64,000 bases of DNA, taken from contig NC_053048.1 of NCBI RefSeq assembly GCF_003473485.1, positions 52,945,755-53,009,754 on the forward strand, read 5' to 3'. Under the pieces are notes generated by a model. The model had not been told where the DNA came from. It searched no databases and was given only the letters and a program-made list of their open reading frames with translations. Below are positions 1-11,030 of the stretch, piece after piece. This DNA is from Medicago truncatula (lineage: Eukaryota > Streptophyta > Magnoliopsida > Fabales > Fabaceae). Each line of letters begins with the position of its first letter. Within the stretch, counting starts at the first letter, position 1. Made by a program: the position numbers and the translations under genes.

Positions 1-1
1 G

Positions 2-1984
2 ATACACATATGCAAGAAGGATCCTCTGGATGTTCAAAGGGCATACATTTTGGACTTCTACACAACCTACAACAAGAAAATCAGCTTGAAGGATGTTCCT
101 GATGAAATGTATGGTGGTGCTCTGCCTGTGGCCAAAAGCAGAAAGTCCAAGAAGAAGCAGATCACCAAGGAAGAGTATCTAGCTGATGATGCTACTGAGA
201 AGGGTGCTCAGAAGCATCAGAAAGCTATGAAAGAAAAATCTGCTATGTCCACCATTCAGGAAGAAGTGGAGGATTTGGATGATGTCCCTCTTATCAAGAA
301 AAGGACAAGGAGCACTCAAGAAACAGCAGAACAGCCTGCTTCTGAACAAGCTGCTTCTGAAAAGCCTCCAAGTCCCAAAAGGAAAAGAGAAGCTGCTCTT
401 CAGACCATCAAAAGGAAGAGGTCTAATTTTACAAGAAATCTGAAGACAGCTGAAGGAAGAAGGGAACAAATGATGGAAGAACTGGAAGAGAACTGGGATG
501 AAGACTCAAGCCCTAAGAAAGCAAAAAGGACTGCAACTTCTGAGCCCATAGTCATGCCCAGCTTCGAAATGACTGAAGAAATGAAGCAGTATACTAGGGA
601 GGTTGCTGCATCCAAGATAGCCGAGAAGAAAAGGATGAAGATGTTGTATGAAGAAGAAAGGGATGAACGTCTCAAGGCTGCAGGGTATGTGCCTACTCCT
701 GACATTGCTGCTTTATCATCAGAGTTAGAAACTGTTAAGTATGGAGCAACTCTGCTTTCTCAAGCCTTGAAGAATAAGCAAGCTTCAGGAGCAACTTCAT
801 CAGAACAAGCTTCAGAAGCTCCAGAAGCAGTTCATCCAGAAGCTCAGTCTTCAGGTAATCCATCTAATGCTCCAACTAATACTCAGATTCCATCTCTACC
901 CTCTTCACCCTCTTCATCATCAACAGAATCAGATGACCAACCCCTTAGCCAACACATAGACAAGCTTCTAAAAACCAAACCTACCAAACTAACAGATTTA
1001 GGAACACTTGACTGGGAGCAAACTCAAATAGAATTTTCTAAGAATAGAATTAAACTTTGTGAGAAATTCAATTTGCCTCCTACTCATCCTCTCTATCCAG
1101 ATAATCCTGAACCTGTTAGTGTACAACAACCTCAACCAAACCCAGAACCTACAACAAACTCACCACATAACTCAACCACACAAAAAGCCTCTGAAGTAGC
1201 TTCAGATGCAACTACTTCAGAAACCCCCCAACACCAAGAATCCTCAACCCTTCACAACTTAGAAAAACATCTAGGTGGTGAAATGCAACCAACACCCACT
1301 AAAGCCTCTAAGACAGTTCCTGAAAAGACTGTTTTGGAAACCCAAACAGAAACCCAAACCATCCCTGAGCAAACTGTTCAGGAGCAAACTGCCTCTGAAC
1401 AAGTTGCTTCTGACCAAACAGCTCCTGACCATCAAACAATACCCTCTGACCATCAAACAACAGACCAACAACAACCAAACTCACCCACAATAATAGACTT
1501 AACCTCTGACCAACCAACCACATCAAATACAACTCAAACTGAACCTTCACCCATCCCTGACCATATCCTAGAGTCTGAGTATATAGAGGAACAGCTGATC
1601 AGACTTAGTGATGAGATTCAGGCACTGATTCTTCGCAGAACAGTTCCTGCACCTCCTATTCACTATTATGATCAGTGGATGGATCTTCAGAAGAGCTTTG
1701 ATGAGTTGCTGGATCAACTCAGAACCAAATGTGTGTCATCTCACTCTGCAATGCTGAAGAAGCTTTTGGATGATATGCATGAAGCAACTAAGGACAAAGA
1801 GCTGAATTATGTACCTCTTCTGGACATCACTCCTTTCTATCCTGAAGAAGAGTATATCACAAGAGCTGCAAGAATTCATGCTGGGCATGTAAGAAGAATG
1901 AGGGAAAAGGATGAGCTACTTAAGAAGAAAGATGAACAGATCAAGTATCTCTTAGAACAGCTGTATAAGCAAGCCCAACCTTAG
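2..1984 (+). CDS. Envelope-like protein of a Sirevirus retrotransposon (partial at left edge)
   Basis: The frame is open from the left window edge to a TAG at 1982-1984, at least 660 codons, so the true start lies outside. The N-terminal third is very rich in Lys, Arg and Glu, with basic clusters such as KSRKSKKKQ. The middle is a low-complexity Ser/Thr/Pro/Gln region with imperfect repeats of the type EQTASEQ and SDHQTT. The last 130 residues are predicted coiled coil, ending in RMREKDELLKKKDEQIKYLL. No catalytic motif and no obvious membrane span are visible. Its place between the (unseen) pol and the 3' LTR matches the extra frame of Sireviruses, called envelope-like although no such function has been shown. 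The uninterrupted length suggests a fairly recent insertion. It could also be an unrelated captured frame. Confidence 0.6.
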   Translation: MHICKKDPLDVQRAYILDFYTTYNKKISLKDVPDEMYGGALPVAKSRKSKKKQITKEEYLADDATEKGAQKHQKAMKEKSAMSTIQEEVEDLDDVPLIKKRTRSTQETAEQPASEQAASEKPPSPKRKREAALQTIKRKRSNFTRNLKTAEGRREQMMEELEENWDEDSSPKKAKRTATSEPIVMPSFEMTEEMKQYTREVAASKIAEKKRMKMLYEEERDERLKAAGYVPTPDIAALSSELETVKYGATLLSQALKNKQASGATSSEQASEAPEAVHPEAQSSGNPSNAPTNTQIPSLPSSPSSSSTESDDQPLSQHIDKLLKTKPTKLTDLGTLDWEQTQIEFSKNRIKLCEKFNLPPTHPLYPDNPEPVSVQQPQPNPEPTTNSPHNSTTQKASEVASDATTSETPQHQESSTLHNLEKHLGGEMQPTPTKASKTVPEKTVLETQTETQTIPEQTVQEQTASEQVASDQTAPDHQTIPSDHQTTDQQQPNSPTIIDLTSDQPTTSNTTQTEPSPIPDHILESEYIEEQLIRLSDEIQALILRRTVPAPPIHYYDQWMDLQKSFDELLDQLRTKCVSSHSAMLKKLLDDMHEATKDKELNYVPLLDITPFYPEEEYITRAARIHAGHVRRMREKDELLKKKDEQIKYLLEQLYKQAQP

Positions 1985-2208
1985 TTGCACACCCAACTCT
2001 AGCTTGTTTTTACTTTTGTTCTGTGTAGTCTTATCTTTGTACCTTAACCTTCATTTATAAATATTATGTTCTATTTTTTTTAACTCTAATGATATTTATT
2101 GATTTTAATGTCATATGCTCTGATACTTCTTGCTCTGATACTTATTATGTTTTTATTTTGTTTTGCTCTGATACTCTTTCTTTTGTTTCTATTCTTTTTG
2201 TTGATGAC

Positions 2209-2487
2209 AAAAGGGGGAGTAAATGTATAGTATTTTTAAGGCACTGAGCCCTACTATAACAACTTCTACATTTCTTTTAAATACTTCTGATTTGATTTTA
2301 TAAGTATTTTATTGAAATTTAATTAATAAGAATAGAACTTAGGGGGAGCTTACAAACCTCACCTTAAAGATCTATTAGACTCAGGGGGAGCTTACAAACC
2401 TCTGTCCCAGTAGTCAACTTATTAATTAGATCAACAACAATTGAACATTTTAAATACTATTGTTTGTCATCATCAAAAAGGGGGAGA
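2209..2487 (+). other. Array of purine tracts ending in the polypurine tract
   Basis: Four copies of a GGGGGAG core occur at 2209-2219, 2341-2348, 2383-2390 and 2475-2487. The middle two sit in a repeated motif followed by CTTACAAACCT. The last directly abuts the LTR start at 2489 and should be the plus-strand primer site. Multiple extra purine tracts at this place are a known Sirevirus trait. Upstream, at 2116-2175, the motif GCTCTGATACT is repeated three times. Confidence 0.75.
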
Positions 2488-2673
2488 TTGTTGGAACAAA
2501 ATGTGTTTCACAAAGAACCTTATTAAGTTTTGATGATAACAAGGTATTAAAAATTGTCAATTGGTTATTACTAATAATTGTTCAAGTGTACAGGACCAAA
2601 GGCTACTCAAGTTATTTCAATAGGTCTTGGAAGAACAATGGAAAGAAAAAGAAATTCTGAGCATCTGAAGAAA

Positions 2674-2815
2674 ACTGCTCCTGAAGCTCAACTGCTCCTG
2701 AAGCTAAACTGCTCCTGAAGAGATGACGTCATCAGAAGCAGAAAGTCATCAGAAGCAAAAGTTTTCATCAGAAGCAATATTTTCATCAGAAGCAATATTT
2801 TCACCAGAAGCTACA
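2674..2815 (+). repeat. Short tandem repeats in the LTR U3 region
   Basis: Three copies of a unit containing ACTGCTCCTGAAG are followed by about five copies of TCATCAGAAGC spaced by 5-8 bases. They lie upstream of the LTR TATA box, where enhancer repeats are usual. Confidence 0.75.
2724..2731 (+). promoter_or_regulatory. TGACGTCA bZIP-binding palindrome in the LTR
   Basis: A perfect TGACGTCA octamer (C-box/CRE type, recognised by plant TGA and other bZIP factors) sits about 460 bases upstream of the LTR TATA box. Binding is inferred from the motif only. Confidence 0.4.
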
Positions 2816-3184
2816 TTTGATTCTTTAATCAAACTGAAGATTCAAAGTTGCTGATTCTCAATTCAGTCTTATCAAAGAAGAACGAAGAACTGAAAGGGAG
2901 GTATCAACGGATATATGGAAAGCACTGAGCACTTGTCTCTCATTAATAGAGTTGACAAAGTACAAGTGTACAACCACTACCTCCACTACTCTGTTTTCTG
3001 TCTACGCTACAAGACAAAACAACAGCCATGCCTGCAGAAGTTGTACAACTCAAGATGGGAATGAATTTGAAGTTTATTCTTCAAAGGACTACACCCAAAT
3101 CAGGCAAAGGATCACTGGTGGATAATCAAAGGATTTCAAACGACTCTTTAGACGTGCTGATTATCTCAACGTCTCTTTCACGCC

Positions 3185-3193
3185 TCTATATAA
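3185..3193 (+). promoter_or_regulatory. LTR TATA box
   Basis: CTATATAAAGG lies in the second half of the LTR. Transcription would start about 30 bases further on, at roughly 3220, marking the U3/R boundary. Confidence 0.6.
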
Positions 3194-3408
3194 AGGAGTG
3201 AAGACTTGAAGATAAAATAGGAATATACGCAAGTTCAAAAGCGCCAAAACTCTGTCAATTTGATTCTAAAAAGCACACTGAATTTCTGCACTGATTTGAT
3301 ACATCTTAGAAATTCAAAGTCTAGAGTCTTTTCTGTATTGTATTGTGAACACCACTGATTGTATATCAAGTGTTCAATTCAAACTCAATTCTCTGTATTT
3401 TTGTTTGA

Positions 3409-3500
3409 TTAGAAGTCTCTTGCCTGCGTGCTTGAGCATTAGAAGTCTCTTGCTTAGTGCTTGAGCATTGGAAGACTCTTGCGTGTGTGCTTGAGCATAG
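3409..3500 (+). repeat. Three-copy tandem repeat near the LTR end
   Basis: Three imperfect copies of a roughly 30-base unit run in tandem, with AGAAGTCTCTTGC and TGCTTGAGCAT as the conserved parts. Confidence 0.7.
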
Positions 3501-3801
3501 TTTTGTGAAGTCTCATACTTAGAAAGTATTGAGCAGTTGTAATCTTGTGATTATAGTGAAATCTCCTTGGAAGTGCAAGGGGGACTGGACTACTTCCGTG
3601 TTGTGGAAGGAACCAGGATAACTGCTTGTGTCTTTGTCTTTCTTTTCTCTGCTCTGTTCTTTCCGCTGCATATCTGATTCTGATCATTTCATCAGAAGCA
3701 CTCTCACTCTGCTTCTGAAGTTTTATCAGAAGAAGAATTTTTTAGACAGAAAAAGAAAACACAATTCAACCCCCCCCCTTCTTGTGTTTTTCTCACCTTC
3801 A

Positions 3802-6213
3802 GTTCCTGTATACTTTGTTCAGCAAGATTGAAAAGGAACAAAAAGAAAATAAGAGTGCGCGTTACAGTGAAAAAGGCCTATGTGAGTTGATTTAGTAAAT
3901 AATTATAAGCTTTTGATTTATAAAAATGGACGATTGAGATTTGGTGTCAACGGATCCGTTGACATATGGTGTTAACGGATCCTAACTCTATATATATACT
4001 TTCTATTGATCAATTTAAATAAAGGAGGACTTCGCGCCTTGTATGCACGTTCACTAGTTTGCGTCCATGATTAGTGAATTTTCTTTATGATAGATTAGGG
4101 TTGGTCCACTTGATCTGATTTATCACGATGTATCCCGATTAACGTTGTACCTGGGTCAATTCTAATATTTCCCCAGTCTTTGTATTTTTTTATTTAATAT
4201 AATTTTGCTTTTGACAAAAATAAAAATAAAATAAAGGAGGACAAAAAAAGTTATTTTATTTTTTGTACTTGCCGTTAAAATCGTTTTTTAACTAAGTGAT
4301 TGAGCTCATGTGGTTAATAAACTCCCTACACTTTAATCTATTTTAAGATAAATAAATATTTTGATAATATCAATTAACTTTGAATCGCCATTTTATGTCA
4401 AAAAAACTTCAAGCCAGCACTCAAGAAATCATTTTTTTTTATAACTTCCAATATATATGATAAATAAATTTGAAAATTTTATTATTAATTTTATGATTTT
4501 AGAATATAAAATTTAATTTTTAATAGCTTCCAGCTTTAGCAATTTACTCAAAGTTTATTTTATCTTGTATTGCTTTATATATGACAGTGTTTAAAACTAA
4601 ACGTGTTACTGATTCTTTTTATGGAGCTATGTTAATGATGTGAATCAAAAGTAATTAGAACAGAAAATATGCATTAGAATTTTGGTTATATTAAAATGGA
4701 GTAAAATGTATATTAAGAGAGAGATGTGTTTTTTTTTTTGGATACAAAATCTAATTCAACCTTTTCATATGGAAGGAGAGTGTAAGAGAAGAGTGAGCAC
4801 AAATTGTGTAGGGTAATGTAAATTTATACCATCTCACAAAGAAGAGGAGTGTCCTATAACTTTTTTTATTTTACTATTTTACTTCCCTCCTCACATGCAT
4901 ATAAATACTATATATGACATATATCTCCATATAGCTAGCTACTTGGCTGTATAAGTGTAGTATTACTTGTTGTTACTTGTTACCAAATGAAACCGGCTTA
5001 ATTCCATCATAAGCATAAGGGTTCGTAGCATTACGTGTAGATTAAGGCCCAGGATTAATTCCGTGATAAATGAAAATATGCCAGAGAGTATCTTCAATAA
5101 GCAGCATTGTTATGCATGTGTGCATGATTTGTAATAAAGAATATTTGTTCTTTTTTTTTTTTTGTGTGTGAAACGGGTTTGTTCTACACACAATTAAATA
5201 CTACATTTTCTTCTCTTAATTTCATTTCACCACGTATATACGTGACAAATGTGATGTGACAAAAAGATATACATATAGACGAAGACTAATTATTATAGGT
5301 ATACATATAGAGAAGTTTGAAATGTAGACGGAAAAATCATTTTGAAGCAATGCCTTTATGAGTATATAAGTGTAGCTCAATTAAAACGTTTACTCAAAAT
5401 TAGAAGAAAACATCTCGTGAGGGGAAGTCATGAAGGTGAAGGTGAGATGAGACAAACCCTATGTTTTTTTTCATACATAGAATAGAAGGTACCGGAAGAG
5501 TCTCAACTCTTTTTAACAGAAGAGTCTTAACTCTTAACTGCACCCACCCTATGATAATTTACCACTAGCTTTTTCTTCACTGGCTCTACATTCCATTTCC
5601 CAATATAAAATTAAATGCCGTAATTAATTTGCATTGAACCTTGAAACAATACTAGCATCTTTGAAAAGCTGAAAATGAAACTTCTCTTATAAATTTGAAA
5701 GTTAGCTTAATTCATGGAAGAGAAGCATTAAGCAGCATGCAATGTTGCAAACAGTTGTTAACATGGAATAAGCTAGCCCTTGATAGGGTGGGAAATGCAA
5801 GCCATGAATACCATGAATGAATAATGTGATGGGATGGGACCCTTTTATTTATTGTGTTTGTTATGACTTGAATTTCGCATAGATTGCCAGCTATAGATCC
5901 TGCTTTCATTTCTGCACCGTTTCCACTCATTGGTTTTCATTCTTTTTAAATCAATTTTAGCAATTACTCCATCCTTCCCCACAATGAGTGAATGAGGAGG
6001 GACACGGTTTTTTTTTCCTTCTTCATCACACATGTAGATTCCATTCACACAAAAATTATAGTACAAGTACATGTAAAAAAAGAAGAGAGATTATTGATAT
6101 TTTAACACAAATTAGAAAAAGAGAGAATAATAGTACTTATACTTCTACTAATTTAACTTAACCAAATTGAAGTCATTAATATTATCGCTAATGCAAAGTG
6201 AGAATGTAATTAA
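3802..6213. other. Intergenic, AT-rich; no gene seen
   Basis: No supported gene. There is a short repeated motif with GTTGACATATGG and two copies of AACGGATCC near 3950-3980. The part 4310-4700 is a diverged copy of the sequence at 14320-14700. Confidence 0.6.
4310..4700 (+). repeat. Dispersed repeat, copy 1 (partner at 14320-14700)
   Basis: The two stretches share, in the same order and orientation, ACACTTTAATCTATTTTAA, AATATAAAATTAA, TTTAAAACTA and TATATTAAAATGGAG-like blocks over about 390 bases. Divergence is high. The class of element is not recognised. Confidence 0.5.
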
Positions 6214-6215
6214 TA

Positions 6216-6496
6216 CTCCCTCCGTTTTAAAATGAGTGTCGCTTTAGCCACTTGCACACAGATTAAGGAATTGAATAAAATAGTCAAATATCATAGCAAT
6301 TTTATCAAATTATCTTAATCAACTTTTGGTTTGTTTTTCATTAAAAAAAAATAATACTTTAGAAATAGTGTAACATAGTATTAATTGAAGGGTGCAATTG
6401 AAAAGAAAAATTATTGCATTGAAAACTGAAAGTGACATTCATTTTAAAACAATTTTTTTTTTTACTAAAACGACACTTATTTTGAAATAGATAGAG
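6216..6496. mobile_element. Stowaway-type MITE, 281 bp
   Basis: The left end CTCCCTCCGTTTTAAAATG and the reverse complement of the right end (CTCTATCTATTTCAAAATA) form terminal inverted repeats of about 34 bases that continue through GTGTCG and TTTTAG. TA dinucleotides flank both sides (6214-6215 and 6497-6498), the Tc1/mariner signature. A close relative lies at 21250-21534. Confidence 0.85.
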
Positions 6497-6498
6497 TA

Positions 6499-7094
6499 TT
6501 AAATTAAAATTTGAAGGTGTCATTCTATTTCTAGACAATTTAAAAAAAAATATGTCACTCATTATGGAACAAGAGGAGAAAATAAAATAAATAAAAGAGT
6601 TTAATTTTTCCAAATTATATTATAAAATCGTAAATCATATATCCAATATTATCATAAATAAAAAAGTGTGAAAAATATTTACTTGATAGTGATGGATAAT
6701 ATTAATGAGAGGATTCAGTCTCATAATGGATGGAGTAAGTTGGTAAGTGTATTTTATTAAAATAAATAAATAAATTAAAAGACTTTACTATAAACTATAC
6801 TAAATGTCTATTAGCTAGCAAGAATGCATTTGAAATAAAATAATATATAAATGACATGAGAGAAATAAGGATGGATTTGGAAGTATACCTTAGTTAACAA
6901 ATTAGTAGTTGCTTGAAGACTCTAAATGAAGTGATAGCTTCCAACCTTATACATAAACACAATATGTAGCAAGAAATCGATTGTAACCGTTTCTTTTCCT
7001 TAAAAAAATATTAGGAACAACTGTTGCAAACGTTTTTTCGACTCTTTTTCTCACGCACCTTGTATTCTAACAATTCATACCTATCTTCTCTTCT
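6499..7094. other. Upstream region of the transporter gene
   Basis: AT-rich, with no second gene seen. Confidence 0.5.
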
Positions 7095-7102
7095 ATATAT
7101 AC
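7095..7102 (+). promoter_or_regulatory. Probable TATA box of the WAT1-related gene
   Basis: TATATATA within a CT-rich stretch, about 140 bases before the start codon at 7242. A second TATATA at 7131 is possible. Confidence 0.45.
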
Positions 7103-7241
7103 ATCTCTCTTCCACCATTCATATATATGCACTAGTACACATTTTCTCAGCCTTCCTACTTCTTCATTCTGTTTTACACTCTCCAACACAAAGTTCAAAA
7201 AAATCTATAGAGTGTGTGAAACAGAAAACTTTAAAGAGATC

Positions 7242-9514
7242 ATGGGAAGTGCTAGTATTATTCCTTTAGTTTTGATGATTGTAATGCAACTTGCATACGC
7301 AGGAATGAACATAACATCCAAAATTGCAATTCTTGGTGGAATGAATCCTCTCATCCTAGTTGCATACCGTCAGATCTTTGCGACGGTTTCGATAGCTCCA
7401 TTTGCGTACTGGCTAGAACGGTAATGTTACATACATACTAATACACTACATGCATGCTAAAAACAATGAACATAATATATATATATATATATAGATTTAT
7501 ATTTTCTCATACATGTTTTGTTTCTTCTTTTCGATTGGTTCTATTTAATTTCATATACATATATAATGCATGCATGCATCAGTGATGTACTTCAATTTTG
7601 ATCTTTGAGTTCATTGATATTTGGCATCTTGACATTTGAATCTTCTTCTTTGATTATAAAATAAATAAATTCAAATAACGCTACTAGAAAAAGTTAAAAT
7701 AACATTTTTCCCTCTTAAAAAATTGGTATTCTGACTCTTAACAAATTAGAGATGAATTTCACATTTTTTTTGGTATCTGAATTTCTGCTGCTATTTTAAC
7801 ATTTTGGATTTTTATTGAACAATACAAAAAAGCTTGTTCTATATTCCTCTGTTAAAAATAATTAAGTACATTTTTTGTATATTGAGTTTAATGATTTTCA
7901 AGATATTGGAAAATCTCAAGTCAATAGTTAGAGATAGTGCTTAAAAAATGGTTGATAAAATTGGGGTGAAAAAAGGTCATGCATGAGACTCCCTGCTAGC
8001 TGAAAATTTGAAATAGGACAAGACCACACCAAGATTTAAGTTAGGGTAAAATAGCTGAAAGTTTAGTTAACCTTAATTAGGAGATTAATCCAAACTTAAA
8101 AAATAAAATAAAAACATTTGCACAAACAATCTTAAAACAGAATGCTGATGACATGCATGTTTGACGCGTTATGGGCTATGAGTGTTTTATGTTACGTGCC
8201 AGAAACCATCTACCTTTTAAGTGCAATTGAGCTACACGTTTCACATTGTTTCTGAGTATTAATGTGCAAAATGTGTAGAGTTTTAGTTATGCATGATTTG
8301 AATAATGTCAATATTTCCATTCACTTTATTTTGTCTTACCTCTAACAGAAAAATGTTCGGTGGAAGTTGTCATGTTGTTAATTAATAGCATGCATACGTT
8401 TGTAATTTAATTTTAAGTTTGTACTACTGAATACCAAATATAAACTGCACTATATAATAAGATTCAAATTTTTATGTCACGTTTTATTAAGTCTTCTTTT
8501 GTCCCTTCCTCAGGGATATGGTTCCAAGGATGACAAAGCGCATTATGGTTCAGATATTGTTATCTTCCATAACTGGGTAATCTTTTTACATTTCTACCGT
8601 TCATGCTCAACTTGCAATTCTTTTTATTTATCAAACATTTGTTAGAAAATATAATTTGTTTGTTAAAGGAAAAATATACATTTGTAGAAGACAAAAACAA
8701 AAGATTAAGAACTACTACTAAATGTTGAGTATGAATGCAGAGTAACAGGAAATCAAGTTCTGTACTTTGCGGGGCTAAAATACACAACCGCAACAATTGC
8801 ATGTGCCCTAACCAATTTGCTTCCAGCTTTTACATTTGTCCTAGCAATCCTCTTCAGGTTGGTATATTAAATATTTAAATTGCACTTGATTGAAGTAATT
8901 AAAATAAGAAATTTGATTTTTAATTAATTTGTTTGAATAATTATATATTTGTGTTATAGACAAGAGAATTTGGGAATAAAGAAGAAAAGTGGTATAGCAA
9001 AAGTGGTAGGGACAGTTCTATGTGTTGGTGGAGCGATACTTCTATCATTTTACCATGGACAAGTAATTGGTATACCAGAATCAAAAATTCATTGGAGTTA
9101 TGCTGAGAGAATTGAAGGAGCTGGTGATAACTCCTCTGCTGCCCAATCTAATAATGTGCTTCTAGGCCCTATTCTCTTAATTCTCAGTGCTCTTATTTGG
9201 TCACTATGGTTCATCATTCAAGTAAGCATATGCATTATATATATCATATAGTATATTAATATTAATTACTAAGTTATTTTGTTTTGTTTGTTAATTTCAG
9301 GCAGATATGAGCAAGAATTTTCCAGTACCTTATACAAGCACAGCCTACATGTGTTTCTTGGCAAGTTTTCAATGTGTGTTCATTGCCTTGTGTTTTGACC
9401 ATAGAGTCTCATCTTGGTCACTCAGTGATGCTATGAGACTTACCTCTTCTCTTTATGCGGTACATTCATTAAATCTTTTATTGGTTGATCACATAATTTA
9501 AATTTGTACTTACT

Positions 9515-9568
<54 letters not shown>

Positions 9569-9924
9569 TACTAATTTTGTTTTCAGGGAATAATTTGCAC
9601 CGGGCTTTCTTATTGTATAATTTCTTGGACCATTGAGAGAAAAGGGCCTCTTTATGTCTCTGTATTTACCCCCTTGCAGCTTATCATCACAGCTTTTATT
9701 AGCTGGGCTTTTCTTCGGGAGAAATTATATGTTGGAACGTAAGCAATTTAATTGATTAATTAGTTCATAATTACATATAATTATATTTAGTAGTACTAAT
9801 TATGGTCTATATTGATTTGGTACTACTATAGTGCATTAGGGTCTCTGCTGATAGTTGGTGGACTATATTCTGTTCTATGGGGAAAGAGCAAAGAGGTTGA
9901 TAACAACAAAGTGGAGGATGCTAC

Positions 9925-9961
<37 letters not shown>

Positions 9962-10048
9962 GCTATAGTGATGCCATTGCCACCATCAATTAAGAATGAT
10001 ATGGAAATGCAATCCTATATTCCATCATCCAATGGTAACGGCCACTAA
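7242..10048 (+). CDS. WAT1-related / nodulin MtN21-like EamA transporter (UMAMIT family)
   Basis: Seven exons: 7242-7420, 8514-8576, 8741-8857, 8960-9221, 9301-9459, 9587-9738 and 9832-10048, all with GT-AG introns, joining into 382 residues. The family consists of ten-helix membrane proteins with two EamA repeats. The start [21 protein letters not shown] and motifs [29 protein letters not shown] and YSVLWGK are typical. Members export amino acids or, in WAT1, auxin, at the plasma membrane or tonoplast. The substrate here is unknown. The closest Arabidopsis protein from memory is At1g09380 (UMAMIT25), which fits the local gene order. Odd: the cytosolic C-terminal tail carries eleven consecutive Asp encoded by a pure GAT run. 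Intron 1 is about 1.1 kb and intron 5 contains a long TA microsatellite. Confidence 0.93.
9521..9562. repeat. (TA)n microsatellite in intron 5 of the transporter gene
   Basis: About 21 uninterrupted TA units shortly before the exon 6 acceptor. Shorter AT runs occur at 7479-7495 and 22034-22063. Confidence 0.95.
9926..9958 (+). repeat. (GAT)11 coding microsatellite
   Basis: Eleven perfect GAT codons in frame, giving a poly-aspartate run followed by Glu in the C-terminal tail of the transporter. Confidence 0.97.
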
Positions 10049-10502
10049 GGAAATTGGAGCTGGATGGACAATTGAGAGGATCCAATTGCAGGATCAGTTT
10101 ATTTAAGTTTTAATTTTTTGTTTGTTTTTCTCTGCGGCAAATTATATATATTATTATTAGTATTAAAATACACACCAAGGTCACATTTGAAATCCAATTT
10201 TAGTATTGGCTTCTGTGTGTGTGTGTGTAAGTTGGTGTACTGTCACATTAGAAAGTGATTCATAACCATTTATGTATCAATCAACTATCAACTTCAAATT
10301 TTTAAAGCCGTATCAGTTTATTAGCTTATTTACATTACCTTTTGACATCTACCAGAATTTTGTTCACCTAATTAAGTTCATTTTCAATGATGCAAGGAAA
10401 TTACCACTACATGGTATGAGTTTTAGACTAGTATCTAAATACTAAAAATAGATAAAACTAACGATTTTACATAAATTACATATTAGAATATTAATCAATA
10501 AC
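10049..10502. other. 3' flank of the transporter gene
   Basis: The 3' untranslated region must lie here; a (TG)n run is at 10213-10228. No other gene is seen. Confidence 0.5.
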
Positions 10503-11030
10503 TGTTGTTCAGAATCTGGAGTGCAACTTTTGAACATGAGCTTCTGAAGTGCAGCTTTTGATGTCTTCAAAAGCAGGGTCTAGTAATAAACCTTGGTTAG
10601 CGTGTTAACCAAGGTAGTTAGTTAGTTAGAGGAGTTTGTTACAACGTCCAGTTGTATATATACTCACTCATTGTGTAAATAAGTATCAACGATCAATAAA
10701 AATTCATTAGTTTTCTCTCTTCAGTTTTTACAACAACTTTATGTTATTTTCATCTTGCTTAGAAACATCTTATTTTTCATAAGCACTTCCGCTGTGCATA
10801 GAACATAGGGAATTGTTCTAACAATTGGTATCAGAGGGAAACACGAGTGAAAAGTGAGGGGAATCATCATTGGGAACCACATAGTGAGGTGTGTGTATCG
10901 ATTTCTATGATTTCCTGAGATTTAGCAAGATGAACACAAACGGTTTTGGATCAAATATCTTGATGGCAAGAACTGGGAACGATGGAGCGCTTTGATGAGA
11001 TCGTTGTTTGGCGCGCAAGATGTGAGTTAT
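10503..11030 (+). mobile_element. Truncated Ty1/copia element: 5' LTR, PBS and broken gag start
   Basis: A 321-bp LTR (10503-10823) begins TGTTG and ends TAACA. It is followed two bases later by TGGTATCAGAG (10826-10836), the primer-binding site matching initiator methionine tRNA over 11 of 12 bases. A gag start codon follows at 10930. The reading frame shifts near 10957, after which the typical copia gag motif DGKNWERWSALMRSLFG and then AQDV is readable. Similarity ends at about 11030, and no pol or second LTR is seen, so this is a 5' remnant. Confidence 0.75.

Larger units (their letters stand above)
1..3801 (+). mobile_element. 3' portion of a Sirevirus-type Ty1/copia retrotransposon
   Basis: Reading left to right there is a long open frame, a non-coding stretch with repeated G-rich purine tracts, a terminal polypurine tract, and then a long repeat starting TGTTGG. 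This is the 3' end layout known for Sirevirus (Maximus/SIRE) elements, where an extra envelope-like frame follows pol and several purine tracts precede the 3' LTR. The 5' LTR, gag and pol lie outside the window, so TSD and intactness cannot be judged. Lineage assignment rests on layout rather than on reverse transcriptase sequence. Confidence 0.75.
2489..3801 (+). repeat. 3' LTR of the Sirevirus element
   Basis: It begins TGTTGGAACAAA immediately after the polypurine tract. The end is placed at the CA of CTCACCTTCA (3801), giving about 1.31 kb; a slightly later CA (3821 or 3824) is possible because the second LTR is not available for comparison. It contains a TATA box, a bZIP-type palindrome, a short C tract near 3770, and two internal tandem-repeat blocks. 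Confidence 0.7.

Noticed and set aside
9521-9562. TA run considered as a TSD or replication feature
   Set aside because: It is a simple intronic microsatellite with no further structure.
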